Source: Fluctibacter corallii (GTDB lineage: Bacteria; Pseudomonadota; Gammaproteobacteria; Enterobacterales; Alteromonadaceae). Taken from it: a stretch of DNA of 64,000 nt. This document shows, in pieces, positions 10,614-19,997 of the stretch; the stretch's first letter is position 1, and each line of letters starts with the position of its first letter. Below the pieces are notes generated by a model that saw only the letters and a program-made list of their open reading frames with translations, had not been told where the DNA came from and ran no database searches. The translations under genes were made by a program, and so were the position numbers. Where the stretch lies: positions 137,423 to 201,422 of the forward strand of contig NZ_JAOWKX010000005.1 of NCBI RefSeq assembly GCF_025751585.1, written 5' to 3'.

Positions 10614-11798
10614 TTAAACCAATGAAACGTCAACGTCAAACACATCGGCGACTTCGTCCAATGTTGCACTGGATTGTGAAAGTTCGTTTCTAAGGCTAAG
10701 CTCGGCTCCAGGAAGAATGCCGACTTTTGTATGAGCCGCCAAATATGCTGCCTTTCGTACTTTTACCCACGCAAGGCCTAACCCAAGGGTGAAAATAAGA
10801 ATCAATAGATTGCTGGTTCGCAACCACAATAGTCCCGCAAAGTGAAGGTTAGACTCAAAGTTTGCTAAGTTTGCAAGTTGAGAGTGATTGAACAGGTGAT
10901 TTCTGATTTTGGCAGAGTAGTAACTCGATGCAATCACGAATGAAACAGCATATGCGGCAAATAATGCAATGGTGCTAAAATTAAAGCTACCGCTTTGCTC
11001 GAACATCGCTGTGAGATCAATGCCAAACGCAAAAAATAAACCTGTGAAAGCCAGTAATCCAGAAAGCGCCGCAACATAGAATACTGCAAAATAGTTTCCA
11101 GTAGACAGTTCCGTGGCAAACTGTTTGTTACCAAATTTTGTGTTTGAAACAATGAAGTTGTCAATTTGTTTCAACGCCCAAGGCAATGTTAGATAGAGCG
11201 TAAATAGCGTGGCGATGGGGAAAACGATAAACACACAAAAGGCTTGGACGTAGCGGCCCGTAAAATTAAATTGAATATTGCGATAGGAAGTCATTCTTAG
11301 ATTGAACTTTATACTCTGGCAGATTAGCCACGGCGAAACGAACAACCAAGCTACAATGAAGATGCCCGCAGCAACAGAGGATATTTGAGTAAGGACAATG
11401 TAGAGCACAAAAATAACGACTGCAATAATGCGTCCTTTAAGAATTTGCAGCGGCTTTGCAAGATAAGTAAAGGTGTGGCCGTCTAGTTCTGTATTACTGT
11501 AAAAATAGCGGTTTGTTCGAACTTTAGCCCAAGCTGAATAAATACCGAAGGTCAAAATAGTCAGTAGTACATTAACGATCCAAATGCCGAAGAACTCTTT
11601 CCCGCGCCCGTTAAACACTACTTGGTGCCAAACGGGTTTTTGTTGTTCACGTTCTTGTTCCTGTTGAGAAGCTTCTAGCAGGCCAATCCGTGTTTTTAAT
11701 AACGCTTCGCGTTCTGGATAAGTTGCGGCATCTACGCTCTCTAGGGCGTCTTTGAGTTCAGGCAGTGTGTAATGTTGAATTTTATCTTTATAGTCCAT
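10614..11798 (-). CDS. DUF898 family membrane protein (YjgN-like)
   Basis: Protein of 394 residues. A soluble N-terminus (about 1-60) is followed by a repeated membrane region. The two halves each carry the DUF898 pattern of a glycine-rich helix plus AWAKVRTNRYFYS or LAWVKVRKAAYLA. About seven to eight helices are visible. E. coli YjgN is the best-known relative and has no assigned function. The ATG has GGAAC upstream. It is first gene of an operon with the M48 peptidase. The C-terminal residues past the last helix are acidic and probably cytoplasmic. Confidence 0.85.
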   Translation of the reverse strand: MDYKDKIQHYTLPELKDALESVDAATYPEREALLKTRIGLLEASQQEQEREQQKPVWHQVVFNGRGKEFFGIWIVNVLLTILTFGIYSAWAKVRTNRYFYSNTELDGHTFTYLAKPLQILKGRIIAVVIFVLYIVLTQISSVAAGIFIVAWLFVSPWLICQSIKFNLRMTSYRNIQFNFTGRYVQAFCVFIVFPIATLFTLYLTLPWALKQIDNFIVSNTKFGNKQFATELSTGNYFAVFYVAALSGLLAFTGLFFAFGIDLTAMFEQSGSFNFSTIALFAAYAVSFVIASSYYSAKIRNHLFNHSQLANLANFESNLHFAGLLWLRTSNLLILIFTLGLGLAWVKVRKAAYLAAHTKVGILPGAELSLRNELSQSSATLDEVADVFDVDVSLV

Positions 11799-12130
11799 GT
11801 TAGTTCCATTTATGGTCTCGCTGCGTTCTGGAATAAAGGTGACTACTGTTGAGCAGCGAGATCAGGTTTAGTCCTTTAACCCTGCGCGAATATCTATTTC
11901 GCGTTAAGAGGCGCAATTTATATGAAACGTAGCGCATTTTCCAGAATAAATTTTTGTGTGGACATAAATAACCATTTAATGCAGTTCTTTCTCATCCAAG
12001 TAAAAATTCGTGTTCAAGTATCAAGTTGATTTTTAACGGGAAAAATTACTGGTTGTTAGTAACAATTTGCTCGAAATTAGGTGACCGTTCTTTTATAGTT
12101 CTTATCAATTAGATTTAGGTAGAGGTACTT
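11799..12130. other. 332-base divergent intergenic region with two hairpins
   Basis: The region separates the minus-strand DUF898 gene from nagZ and should hold both promoters. It contains a perfect 9-base inverted repeat, TCTCGCTGC (11816-11824) and GCAGCGAGA (11853-11861), in the leader of the DUF898 transcript, and a 6-base stem CGCGAA (11885-11890) / TTCGCG (11898-11903). I could not fix a promoter with standard spacing. I see no coding sequence. Confidence 0.55.
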
Positions 12131-13138
12131 ATGGGACCTGTCATGCTCGACTTGTCAAGTTGTGAACTGACAAGCGATGAAAAAGATATGCTTGATCATC
12201 CCGTGGTTGGTGGCGTCATTCTTTTTACTCGAAACTTCCATGATATGAAGCAGCTCAATGCGCTTGTGTCACAGATTCGCCTTCATGCTAGAAATGATGT
12301 GATTATTGCGGTGGATCACGAAGGTGGCCGAGTGCAGCGTTTTCGTGACGAGTTTGTTCATATTCCAGCGATGGGCAGAATATATGAGCAAACAGCAGGG
12401 GACATGGATGACGCATCAGAATATGCCCACCAATTTGGTTGGCTAATGGCGTCTGAGTTGTTAGCCCATGATATTGATATCAGCTTTGCGCCTGTGTTGG
12501 ATGTAAAAGGGGTCTCTGATGTGATTGGAGACAGGAGTTTTGGCGAGAAGCCCGAAGTGATTATTCAGCTTGCCAACCAATTTATTAAAGGCATGCGCAA
12601 AGCTGGAATGAGATCGACAGGTAAGCATTTTCCTGGGCACGGCAGTGTAAAAGAAGACTCTCATATTGCTATTCCAGTTGATAATCGAAGTGAGTCGGAA
12701 ATATTTAACTACGATATGCGCGTGTTTGCTGAAATCCACCAGCAGGGCTTATTGGATGCTGTCATGCCTGCGCATGTGATATATCCGAATGTTGATAAAC
12801 TTCCAGCTGGATTCTCAAAAATCTGGATTAGAGATATTTTGCGTAAACGCTTAGGCTTCGACGGCGTTGTATTCTCAGATGATCTGTCGATGCAAGGGGC
12901 TGCGCAGGTGGGTAGTTTCGCGCAGCGTGCCGAGGCGGCGCTGGATGCTGGCTGCGACATGGTGTTGGTGTGTAACGATCATAGCGCTGCCGCTGAAGTG
13001 ATAGACAGCTTGCCTACAAATTATAGTGGTAGCGAGCGCCTTCCTCGGATGCGGAAACAACATGCACTTGATGTTGAATCTCTCAAAAAAACATATGTAT
13101 ATCGTAATGCATTGAAGGCAGTAGAAAAGTTCCGATAA
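12131..13138 (+). CDS. nagZ: Beta-N-acetylhexosaminidase (peptidoglycan recycling)
   Basis: NagZ, 335 residues (E. coli: 341), glycoside hydrolase family 3. It is the cytosolic enzyme that removes GlcNAc from anhydromuropeptides during cell-wall recycling. Visible signatures are DHEGGRVQRFRDEF (about 58-71), the catalytic loop GKHFPGHGSVKEDSH carrying the His/Asp acid-base pair, and VVFSDDLSM with the nucleophile Asp. There is no signal peptide, as expected. Its stop overlaps the start of the next gene (TAATG), so the transporter is translationally coupled to it. Confidence 0.95.
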   Translation: MGPVMLDLSSCELTSDEKDMLDHPVVGGVILFTRNFHDMKQLNALVSQIRLHARNDVIIAVDHEGGRVQRFRDEFVHIPAMGRIYEQTAGDMDDASEYAHQFGWLMASELLAHDIDISFAPVLDVKGVSDVIGDRSFGEKPEVIIQLANQFIKGMRKAGMRSTGKHFPGHGSVKEDSHIAIPVDNRSESEIFNYDMRVFAEIHQQGLLDAVMPAHVIYPNVDKLPAGFSKIWIRDILRKRLGFDGVVFSDDLSMQGAAQVGSFAQRAEAALDAGCDMVLVCNDHSAAAEVIDSLPTNYSGSERLPRMRKQHALDVESLKKTYVYRNALKAVEKFR

Positions 13139-14508
13139 TGAAAGGCATCAAAACTATCGTCATCGCAGCAGTGGCATCCTGTGCGCTTGCATATTATTTA
13201 ATGGTGATTGGTCAGCCGGTGGCTATCGCCTCAACGGCGGCTATTACTTTATTTACTGCAACACTCTGGGTGACTGAGGCGTTACCCATACCCGTCACGT
13301 CCTTGATCCCCTTTGTTGCATTGCCTATGGCAGGTGTGATTTCACATAAAGAAGCCGCTTCTGCGCTTGGTAGTCACGTCATCTTGCTGTTAATGGGCGC
13401 ATTTATGTTATCCAAAGCACTTGAGCGTTCCAATGTTCATCATCGCTTTGCGACTTACATGCTTAATTTAACGGGAGCAGATAGCGCAAAACGTTTGGTA
13501 TTGGCGTTTATGTTAACGGCGGCTTTGCTCAGTATGTGGATATCAAATACTGCGACGACGTTGATGTTGCTGCCCATCGCACTGGCTATTTTATCTCATT
13601 TCAATAACCCCCGACTAACCGTTGCGTTATTGTTAGGTATCGCGTTTGCAGCCAGCTTAGGAGGAGTAGGCACGCCAATCGGAACGCCACCCAATATTAT
13701 ATTCATGAGTGTGTATTCAGAAACTCAAGGAAAAGAAATCAGCTTCTTGTCGTGGATGAAAACGGGGGTACCGATTGTTTTAATTGCGATCCCGATTATG
13801 GCATTGTGGTTGACAAGGCATCTCGGTAAATTAACCGAATGCCCACAACCTGAATTAGGTGCGTGGTCTACCGAGGAAAAGCGCGTCATTGCGGTATTCT
13901 TTTTTGTGGCGTTAGCATGGGTATTTCGCCCCTACTGGACGGCTTGGCTAAACATGCCGTTTGTGGGAGACAGTACCATAGCGCTGCTCGGTGTCGTTGT
14001 CATGTTCATGATTTCGAGTGGTGATGCAAATGATAAAGATCGGCGCTTATTAGATTGGCAGACCGCGTCTAATATCCCTTGGGGAATGTTGTTGTTATTT
14101 GCAGGGGGGATCTGTTTGGCGAAAGGGTTTGCCGCATCAGGTTTGAGCGCGAAAATGGGCGATCTGATGACTGGGCTAGCGACTTGGGATATCTTTTGGC
14201 TGGTATTAGGAACCTGTTTATTTGTCACGTTTTTAACAGAAATTACCTCAAATACTGCTACGGCTACATTGTTAATGCCTATTCTTGCTACGGCTGGTGT
14301 AGGTGCGGGAATTGACCCTGCGCTATTAATGATGCCAGCGGCAATTAGTGCAAGCTGTGCGTTTATGCTACCCGTTGCGACGGCTCCCAACGCAATTGTA
14401 TACGGAACCAATGCCTTTTCGATAAAAGATATGGCCAAAGAGGGCTTTATTTTAAATGTGATCGTCGCATTTGTGGTTTCCAGTGTGGTAGTGGTTACCA
14501 GAACGTAG
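13138..14508 (+). CDS. SLC13/DASS family sodium:anion symporter
   Basis: Inner-membrane transporter of 456 residues with about 12 helices. The two repeated DASS substrate/sodium motifs are present: WISNTATTLMLLPIA in the first half and ITSNTATATLLMPIL in the second, together with GTPIGTPPN. Family members move dicarboxylates, citrate or sulfate with sodium; the substrate cannot be told from sequence. The start ATG overlaps the nagZ stop by one base. The coupling to a cell-wall recycling enzyme is notable, but does not by itself show that recycled material is the substrate. Confidence 0.9.
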   Translation: MKGIKTIVIAAVASCALAYYLMVIGQPVAIASTAAITLFTATLWVTEALPIPVTSLIPFVALPMAGVISHKEAASALGSHVILLLMGAFMLSKALERSNVHHRFATYMLNLTGADSAKRLVLAFMLTAALLSMWISNTATTLMLLPIALAILSHFNNPRLTVALLLGIAFAASLGGVGTPIGTPPNIIFMSVYSETQGKEISFLSWMKTGVPIVLIAIPIMALWLTRHLGKLTECPQPELGAWSTEEKRVIAVFFFVALAWVFRPYWTAWLNMPFVGDSTIALLGVVVMFMISSGDANDKDRRLLDWQTASNIPWGMLLLFAGGICLAKGFAASGLSAKMGDLMTGLATWDIFWLVLGTCLFVTFLTEITSNTATATLLMPILATAGVGAGIDPALLMMPAAISASCAFMLPVATAPNAIVYGTNAFSIKDMAKEGFILNVIVAFVVSSVVVVTRT

Positions 14509-14521
14509 GGCTCGTAATTAA

Positions 14522-14553
14522 AAGAGGGGGTGTTAACAATTTACCTCCCCCTT
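14522..14553 (+). terminator. Weak hairpin after the DASS transporter
   Basis: AAGAGGGGG (14522-14530) can pair with CTCCCCCTT (14545-14553) with one bulged base. No T-run follows, so termination is uncertain. Confidence 0.3.
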
Positions 14554-14638
14554 ATCAAGAGACAATACAAAACCATGGTTTTCACGAGCAAAACTCGTTA
14601 GGAATGCTAAAGCGCGTTACCAAGATACATGCGGTTAG

Positions 14639-15157
14639 TTATACCGTTGTATCGGCAATCGCATTTTCATGATTAAGACTACGAGCCAGAACAAAAAAGT
14701 AGTCAGACAATCGGTTTATGTAACTTAGTGTGAGTGCAGGAACATCATGGTCATTTGCCAAGTTCACTAACTCTCGTTCGGCACGACGAGCAATGGTGCG
14801 ACACACATGCGCTTGTGCAGCTTGCTGGCAGCCACCTGGCAAAATAAAATGGGTTTGTGGCGGCAGTGTGTCTGACAGTACATCAATTTGATTTTCTAAC
14901 ATCGCCAAATCATTGTCCGTTAACGCAGACGTAGCAGATATTGCAAATCCTATTTGGAACAAATTTCGTTGTATTTGCTCAAGTTGTGCGTCGAATTTGC
15001 TAGGAGACAATAAGCTAACTAGCAAACCGATATGGGCGTTTAGTTCATCTAAGCAACCGTAACAATGCAATATCGGATCTGCCTTAGATTTACGTTTAGC
15101 ATCGCCAATATAAACTTGGGTTTCCCCCTGATCACCTTTTTTCGTATATATTTTCAC
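14639..15157 (-). CDS. ATP:cob(I)alamin adenosyltransferase, PduO type
   Basis: Protein of 172 residues that transfers the adenosyl group from ATP to cobalamin to make coenzyme B12. Signatures: the N-terminal nucleotide loop TKKGDQGETQVYIGD (about 5-19), CRTIARRAERELV with the conserved arginines, and RLSDYFFVLAR near the C-terminus. The start is GTG at 15157; no ATG fits in frame without losing the nucleotide loop. It follows csiV by 14 bases on the same strand and is probably read with it. No cobalamin riboswitch is visible upstream. Confidence 0.92.
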   Translation of the reverse strand: MKIYTKKGDQGETQVYIGDAKRKSKADPILHCYGCLDELNAHIGLLVSLLSPSKFDAQLEQIQRNLFQIGFAISATSALTDNDLAMLENQIDVLSDTLPPQTHFILPGGCQQAAQAHVCRTIARRAERELVNLANDHDVPALTLSYINRLSDYFFVLARSLNHENAIADTTV

Positions 15158-15171
15158 GGTGGATACTCACT

Positions 15172-16497
15172 CTATTCTACGTTGTTACTTGTTAACTGAT
15201 CTTCTGGTTGAGGGGGCGTGTGGCGACGAATTTGTACCACCATGCCAAAAAGTGGGTGGTCAAAATAATGAATTTGTTTACTGATCACTCTACGCAATTG
15301 TTTAAACTCATAGCTCTTGAGTAAATCTGGCTCGACTGGCGTGTCGCTATTGTTTATTTTGTTGAGGTTATCGTCGCTAATTACAGGAACGCGGTAGGCC
15401 ATTTCACTGTCGATATGTAAATACGGTACATTGCGAATTCGTCGTAAGAATACCTTAATAAACCCATCTAGTTGCCATAATTCGTTAAGTTGTACGCCAC
15501 GCTCATCGTCGGGTTTTTCCACTTGGTTGAGCATGGCTAATATTGTGTTATGGTCAATATCTTGGTTGTTGTCGAGCTGCGCGTTTAATGTGTCAAACAA
15601 ATCTGATGAAATTGCTGTTGGTTGGTTGTCATCTTCAATTAATTGTTCGTTGTCTAAACTGATAAATTGCCCAGTAGAATCAAATCGTTTGGCAAAATTT
15701 TCTCCTGCAATCAGCCGAAGTGCAGGGGCCTTGCTTTGCCCGAATGGAACATGCTGTCTCCAGCCTAGGTGAAGAAGTTCTGACACATTCCGTTGTCTAT
15801 TGATATCCCGAGCTAGGCGTTTTAATTTTAATGCTTTAGCAGGGATAAGGTAGGGGGCGCCGCTAAAGGGCTTTGCAATACCATCCACAATTTTAGGTAC
15901 GCTTGATGCGAAGGATGACACTGCGTTTGGTTTTTGATTCGGCCATGCGAACACTTCGTTATCAAACTTACAATACAATGAATTGGGTAACACGACAGAC
16001 TTTATCGGCTGTGGTGCCAATGCATTGTGCTTGTTGTTGACGTGTACTTGGTTATGGCTAGCGTTTGAAGCCATCTTAACTGCATCTACGATACCGAGTA
16101 AGTAAAGATCTAAATCTGTCATCGGCGTGTCGGATGATTGCCAAGCTTTATTTGACCAAAGTGCATCGAGTGTCACGTGGCGTGCAGCAATATCATGATG
16201 AAAACTAAAATCAGAAATAAAGGAAAACGCTGGCTCATCTGCATAACACACAGGGATGCCTTCGATTAGCGTAGTGATATCAGGGTTGAGAAACTGTCCT
16301 ATCAAATCGAAATCCGCTGAATATCGCTGGTAATTAGGCGTAAATTGTTCGTTTACCAACTCAGGCGTGATGTCTCTCTTAAACATGATAACTTCAATTT
16401 CAAACCACCAATCTTGGCTCATGACGGGCGAACTAGCCATAACCGAGAAGGTAAAAAGGCTGAGCAGCAGCTTTTGTTTCACATTGTGTTTTCTCAT
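15172..16497 (-). CDS. csiV: CsiV-family periplasmic peptidoglycan-associated protein
   Basis: Protein of 441 residues with a cleavable signal peptide (basic start, hydrophobic core LLLSLFTFSVMASS). It then shows the family-defining start of the mature protein, WWFEIEVIMFKRD, and a C-terminal region LHIDSEMAYRVPV followed by YFDHPLFGMVVQIRR. In Vibrio cholerae CsiV is needed for PBP1a/LpoA function in peptidoglycan assembly, and csiV lies next to mfd there as here. The frame extends to a TTG (16518) that overlaps the mfd stop. I chose the ATG at 16497, which gives a normal signal peptide. Confidence 0.8.
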   Translation of the reverse strand: MRKHNVKQKLLLSLFTFSVMASSPVMSQDWWFEIEVIMFKRDITPELVNEQFTPNYQRYSADFDLIGQFLNPDITTLIEGIPVCYADEPAFSFISDFSFHHDIAARHVTLDALWSNKAWQSSDTPMTDLDLYLLGIVDAVKMASNASHNQVHVNNKHNALAPQPIKSVVLPNSLYCKFDNEVFAWPNQKPNAVSSFASSVPKIVDGIAKPFSGAPYLIPAKALKLKRLARDINRQRNVSELLHLGWRQHVPFGQSKAPALRLIAGENFAKRFDSTGQFISLDNEQLIEDDNQPTAISSDLFDTLNAQLDNNQDIDHNTILAMLNQVEKPDDERGVQLNELWQLDGFIKVFLRRIRNVPYLHIDSEMAYRVPVISDDNLNKINNSDTPVEPDLLKSYEFKQLRRVISKQIHYFDHPLFGMVVQIRRHTPPQPEDQLTSNNVE

Positions 16498-16514
16498 AAG
16501 TCTTAGTAAGTGTT

Positions 16515-19500
16515 TCAAGCTGCTTTTACCTGTTGCGCGAAGTCACTTAACAGTGATTCGACAAATGCTATTCTGGACTCGGCTGATTCCGTGGTTTTCA
16601 TGAAACGAATTTTCTGGGGACCTTCGAGTCTGAAAACATTGGGCTTAGACTGAATAAGTTGAATGATATATCCAGGATCCACATGAGGCTGTTCAATAAA
16701 CTCAATTGCGCCACCAGCTTGGCTTGCGTCTACTTTCATGATTCCGGCTTTTTCTGCATGCAATTTCATTTCTGAAATTTTCATTAGATTTTTTGCCTGA
16801 GGAGGAAGCAATCCAAATCGATCAATTAACTCAACTTGCAGTTCTTTGATTTCATTCGTATTTTTGCAGCTAGCGAGCTTTTTGTACAGAGAAAGACGTG
16901 TATTGACATCGTTAATATAATCTTCGGGAAACAAAGCTGGCACACGCAATTCAATGTCGGTTTGATTCATTAATGCACCATCAAGGGAGGGTTCCTTTCC
17001 AGCTTTTAGTGCATCGACGGCTCTTTCAAGCATATCCATATAAAGTGAAAAGCCAACGGTGGCTATTTGTCCTGATTGATCGTCACCCAATAGTTCTCCA
17101 GCGCCTCGAATTTCTAAATCGTGGGTCGCTAGCGCAAAACCTGCACCTAAATCTTCCAGTGACGCAATCGCTTCTAGGCGTTTTTGTGCATCTCGCGTCA
17201 TGCGTTTAGGGTGAGGTGTCAACAAATAAGCATAAGCTTGGTGGTGTGAACGACCTACACGACCACGCAGTTGATGCAACTGTGCCAATCCTAAATGGTC
17301 AGCTCTATCCATGATGATAGTATTTGCTGTGGGCACATCTATACCTGTTTCAACAATGGTGGTACAAACCAAAACGTTAAAGCGTTGGTGATAGAAATCA
17401 CTCATGACTTTTTCAAGTTCACGCTCACGCATTTGCCCATGACCAATGCCAATTCTGGCTTCTGGGACTATCTCTGCAATATCGGCAGCGGTTTTCTCAA
17501 TTGTGTCGACTTCATTATGCAGGAAGTACACTTGTCCGCCTCGCAAAATTTCACGCATAATGGCTTCACGAATCATTTCTTTATCGCGCTGGCGTACAAA
17601 TGTTTTAATCGCTAATCGTTTTGCGGGTGGCGTAGCAATAATCGACAAATCTCGCATGCCACTCAGAGCCATATTCAGTGTTCTTGGTATCGGTGTAGCC
17701 GTTAATGTAAGAATATCGACGTCTGCACGCAACGCTTTGAACTTTTCTTTTTGGCGCACACCAAATCGATGTTCTTCATCGATGATAACTAAGCCGAGAT
17801 CGCTAAATTTTACGTCGTCCTGTAACAGTTTATGCGTGCCTACTACAATGTCTACTTTGCCCTCAGCAATGCCTTCAATTACTGCCTTTTGGGCTTTTCC
17901 TCCGACAAAGCGCGACATGACTTCAATTTTAAATGGCCAGTCGGCAAAGCGATCTTTAAAGTTTTCGTAATGTTGCTGTGCAAGGAGTGTCGTGGGGACA
18001 AGTATCGCTACTTGTTTGCCTTCATTGGCGGCTAAAAAGGCCGCTCGCATGGCCACCTCAGTTTTACCGAAGCCAACGTCTCCACAAACGAGTCTGTCCA
18101 TCGCATTTGGGCTGCCCATATCGTGTATGACGGCATTGATAGCTTGGGCTTGATCATCGGTTTCTTCAAAGGGAAAGCTGTCGGCAAAACGTTGGTACTC
18201 TTCCCAGTTAATAGGATAAGCGTAGCCAGGTTTAGCAGCGCGTCTGGCGTAGACATCGAGCAATTGTGCAGCCACGTCACGTACCTTTTCAGCGGCTTTT
18301 TTCTTCGCTTTACTCCATGCATCGCTGCCAAGACTGTGTAGCGGCGCGCTGTCTAAATCGCCACCGCTATAACGACTGATCATGTGCAGTGCTGAAACAG
18401 GCACATAAAGCTTTGCTTCTTTGGCATACTCAATCGTCAGGTACTCTGTCGCCACCCCGCCAGCATCCAGTGTTTGCAAGCCGAGGTAACGCCCTACACC
18501 ATGCTCAAGGTGAACAACTGGCTGGCCTACCGACAACTCGGCTAAGTTTTTGATAACCGCATGTTCATCGGTTGCTTGACGTTTTTCTCGCAACCGACGT
18601 TGACTAATTTTGTGGCCGAGTAACTCTGCTTCGGTGATAAATGCCAGTTTGCCATCGGGTTCATCTAGCAAGAAACTATGCTCGACAAGAGAAACGGTTA
18701 TTCCTATGGGCTCGTGACTGGCCATAAAGTCAGATAGCCGTTCAAATATTTTGATGCGAATGTCTGCTTTTTTGAGAATATCCATTAGGCTTTCGCGACG
18801 GCCTTGCGATTCTGCGCTAAACAAAATTTTTCTGCCGTCATTGACCCATTGATTTACTTGTTCTTTCAAACTGGCCCAAGGCACCTTGCTTTGGTGTTTA
18901 ATCGCAATATTCTCGACTTTTTCTGCTCGAAAATTGACATACCCCGCTTTGTCTTCCAATGGTGCATGTTGAATAACAATACGAGGCCATTTTTTTAGGT
19001 GACCAAAAAGCTCTTCGTAGCGAAGAAACAATTCGGCTGGTGCGAGAATCGGCCTTTCTGTGTCGTAGCGGTATTGTTCGTAGCGTTCATTGGCGTCAGC
19101 CCAGAAAAATTCGCTGGCAGAAGAAAGATCACCGTGTAGTACGACACGTGTATTCTCATGAAGGTAATCAAATAACGTAGAGGTTTGCTCAAAAAACAAG
19201 GGTAAATAATACTCAATGCCCCCAGGCATCAGGCCTTTCCCTACATCATGGTAGATGACGTTTTTCGCAGTAACATTATCAAACCGTGATAGAAACCGTT
19301 GTTTGAATTGCGCGATGGCGTCTTTGTCTGTTGGGAATTCTCTGGCTGGTAACAGGTTTATCCCGTCAACTTTGTCACTTGAGCGTTGAGTCTCAGGATC
19401 AAAGATACGAATGGTATCAATTTCGTTGTCGAACAAGTCGATACGATAGGGGTGATGACTTCCCATCGGGAATAGATCGATAATACTGCCTCGAACAGAG

Positions 19501-19997
19501 AACTCGCCGTGCCCCATTACTTGATTCACATGCGTATAGCCTGCGCGCTCCAATTTGCTGCGAAAGTCATCAATGTCAAGTTGCTCTGACACATGTAAAA
19601 TTAACAGATATTTACCAAGGTAATCTACTGGTGCCATTCTAAGCATGAGTGTATTGATTGGCACAATGACGACGCTGTTGGCTTGTTGTGTCAGTTTATA
19701 GAGTGTTTCTAAACGTTGGGAAACAATGTCTTGATGAGGTGAAAATTTATCGTAGGGCAACGTTTCCCAGTCAGGTAACAGAGTAATGGGTAGCGCTTCA
19801 CCTTTTAGAAAATAATTTAGTTCTTTCTCTAACTTTAATGCAGATGGCGTATCGGCAGTGACAAGTAATAATGCGCCATCTAGTGCTTTTGCTGCACTCG
19901 CGATGGCAAGCGCCAGTGCGCTTCCACGTAAATTGCCCCAATAGTTTACATCGCCAGGTTTACTTGGGAGAGAAGGTGAAAATATAGTTTGCTTCAT
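16515..19997 (-). CDS. mfd: Transcription-repair coupling factor
   Basis: Mfd, 1160 residues (E. coli: 1148). It removes RNA polymerase stalled at DNA lesions and recruits UvrA. Domains in order: the UvrB-like N-terminal module (about 1-330), the RNA-polymerase-interacting CarD-like domain (about 480-560, LSVGQPVVHLEHGVGRYLGL), the RecG-like translocase with Walker A GDVGFGKTEV and the DEEH box IIDEEHRFGV, the helicase C domain including LGLAQLHQLRGRVGRS, and the C-terminal autoinhibitory TRCF domain. Its ATG overlaps the stop of the PilZ gene (TAATG), so the two are translationally coupled. Confidence 0.97.
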   Translation of the reverse strand: MKQTIFSPSLPSKPGDVNYWGNLRGSALALAIASAAKALDGALLLVTADTPSALKLEKELNYFLKGEALPITLLPDWETLPYDKFSPHQDIVSQRLETLYKLTQQANSVVIVPINTLMLRMAPVDYLGKYLLILHVSEQLDIDDFRSKLERAGYTHVNQVMGHGEFSVRGSIIDLFPMGSHHPYRIDLFDNEIDTIRIFDPETQRSSDKVDGINLLPAREFPTDKDAIAQFKQRFLSRFDNVTAKNVIYHDVGKGLMPGGIEYYLPLFFEQTSTLFDYLHENTRVVLHGDLSSASEFFWADANERYEQYRYDTERPILAPAELFLRYEELFGHLKKWPRIVIQHAPLEDKAGYVNFRAEKVENIAIKHQSKVPWASLKEQVNQWVNDGRKILFSAESQGRRESLMDILKKADIRIKIFERLSDFMASHEPIGITVSLVEHSFLLDEPDGKLAFITEAELLGHKISQRRLREKRQATDEHAVIKNLAELSVGQPVVHLEHGVGRYLGLQTLDAGGVATEYLTIEYAKEAKLYVPVSALHMISRYSGGDLDSAPLHSLGSDAWSKAKKKAAEKVRDVAAQLLDVYARRAAKPGYAYPINWEEYQRFADSFPFEETDDQAQAINAVIHDMGSPNAMDRLVCGDVGFGKTEVAMRAAFLAANEGKQVAILVPTTLLAQQHYENFKDRFADWPFKIEVMSRFVGGKAQKAVIEGIAEGKVDIVVGTHKLLQDDVKFSDLGLVIIDEEHRFGVRQKEKFKALRADVDILTLTATPIPRTLNMALSGMRDLSIIATPPAKRLAIKTFVRQRDKEMIREAIMREILRGGQVYFLHNEVDTIEKTAADIAEIVPEARIGIGHGQMRERELEKVMSDFYHQRFNVLVCTTIVETGIDVPTANTIIMDRADHLGLAQLHQLRGRVGRSHHQAYAYLLTPHPKRMTRDAQKRLEAIASLEDLGAGFALATHDLEIRGAGELLGDDQSGQIATVGFSLYMDMLERAVDALKAGKEPSLDGALMNQTDIELRVPALFPEDYINDVNTRLSLYKKLASCKNTNEIKELQVELIDRFGLLPPQAKNLMKISEMKLHAEKAGIMKVDASQAGGAIEFIEQPHVDPGYIIQLIQSKPNVFRLEGPQKIRFMKTTESAESRIAFVESLLSDFAQQVKAA

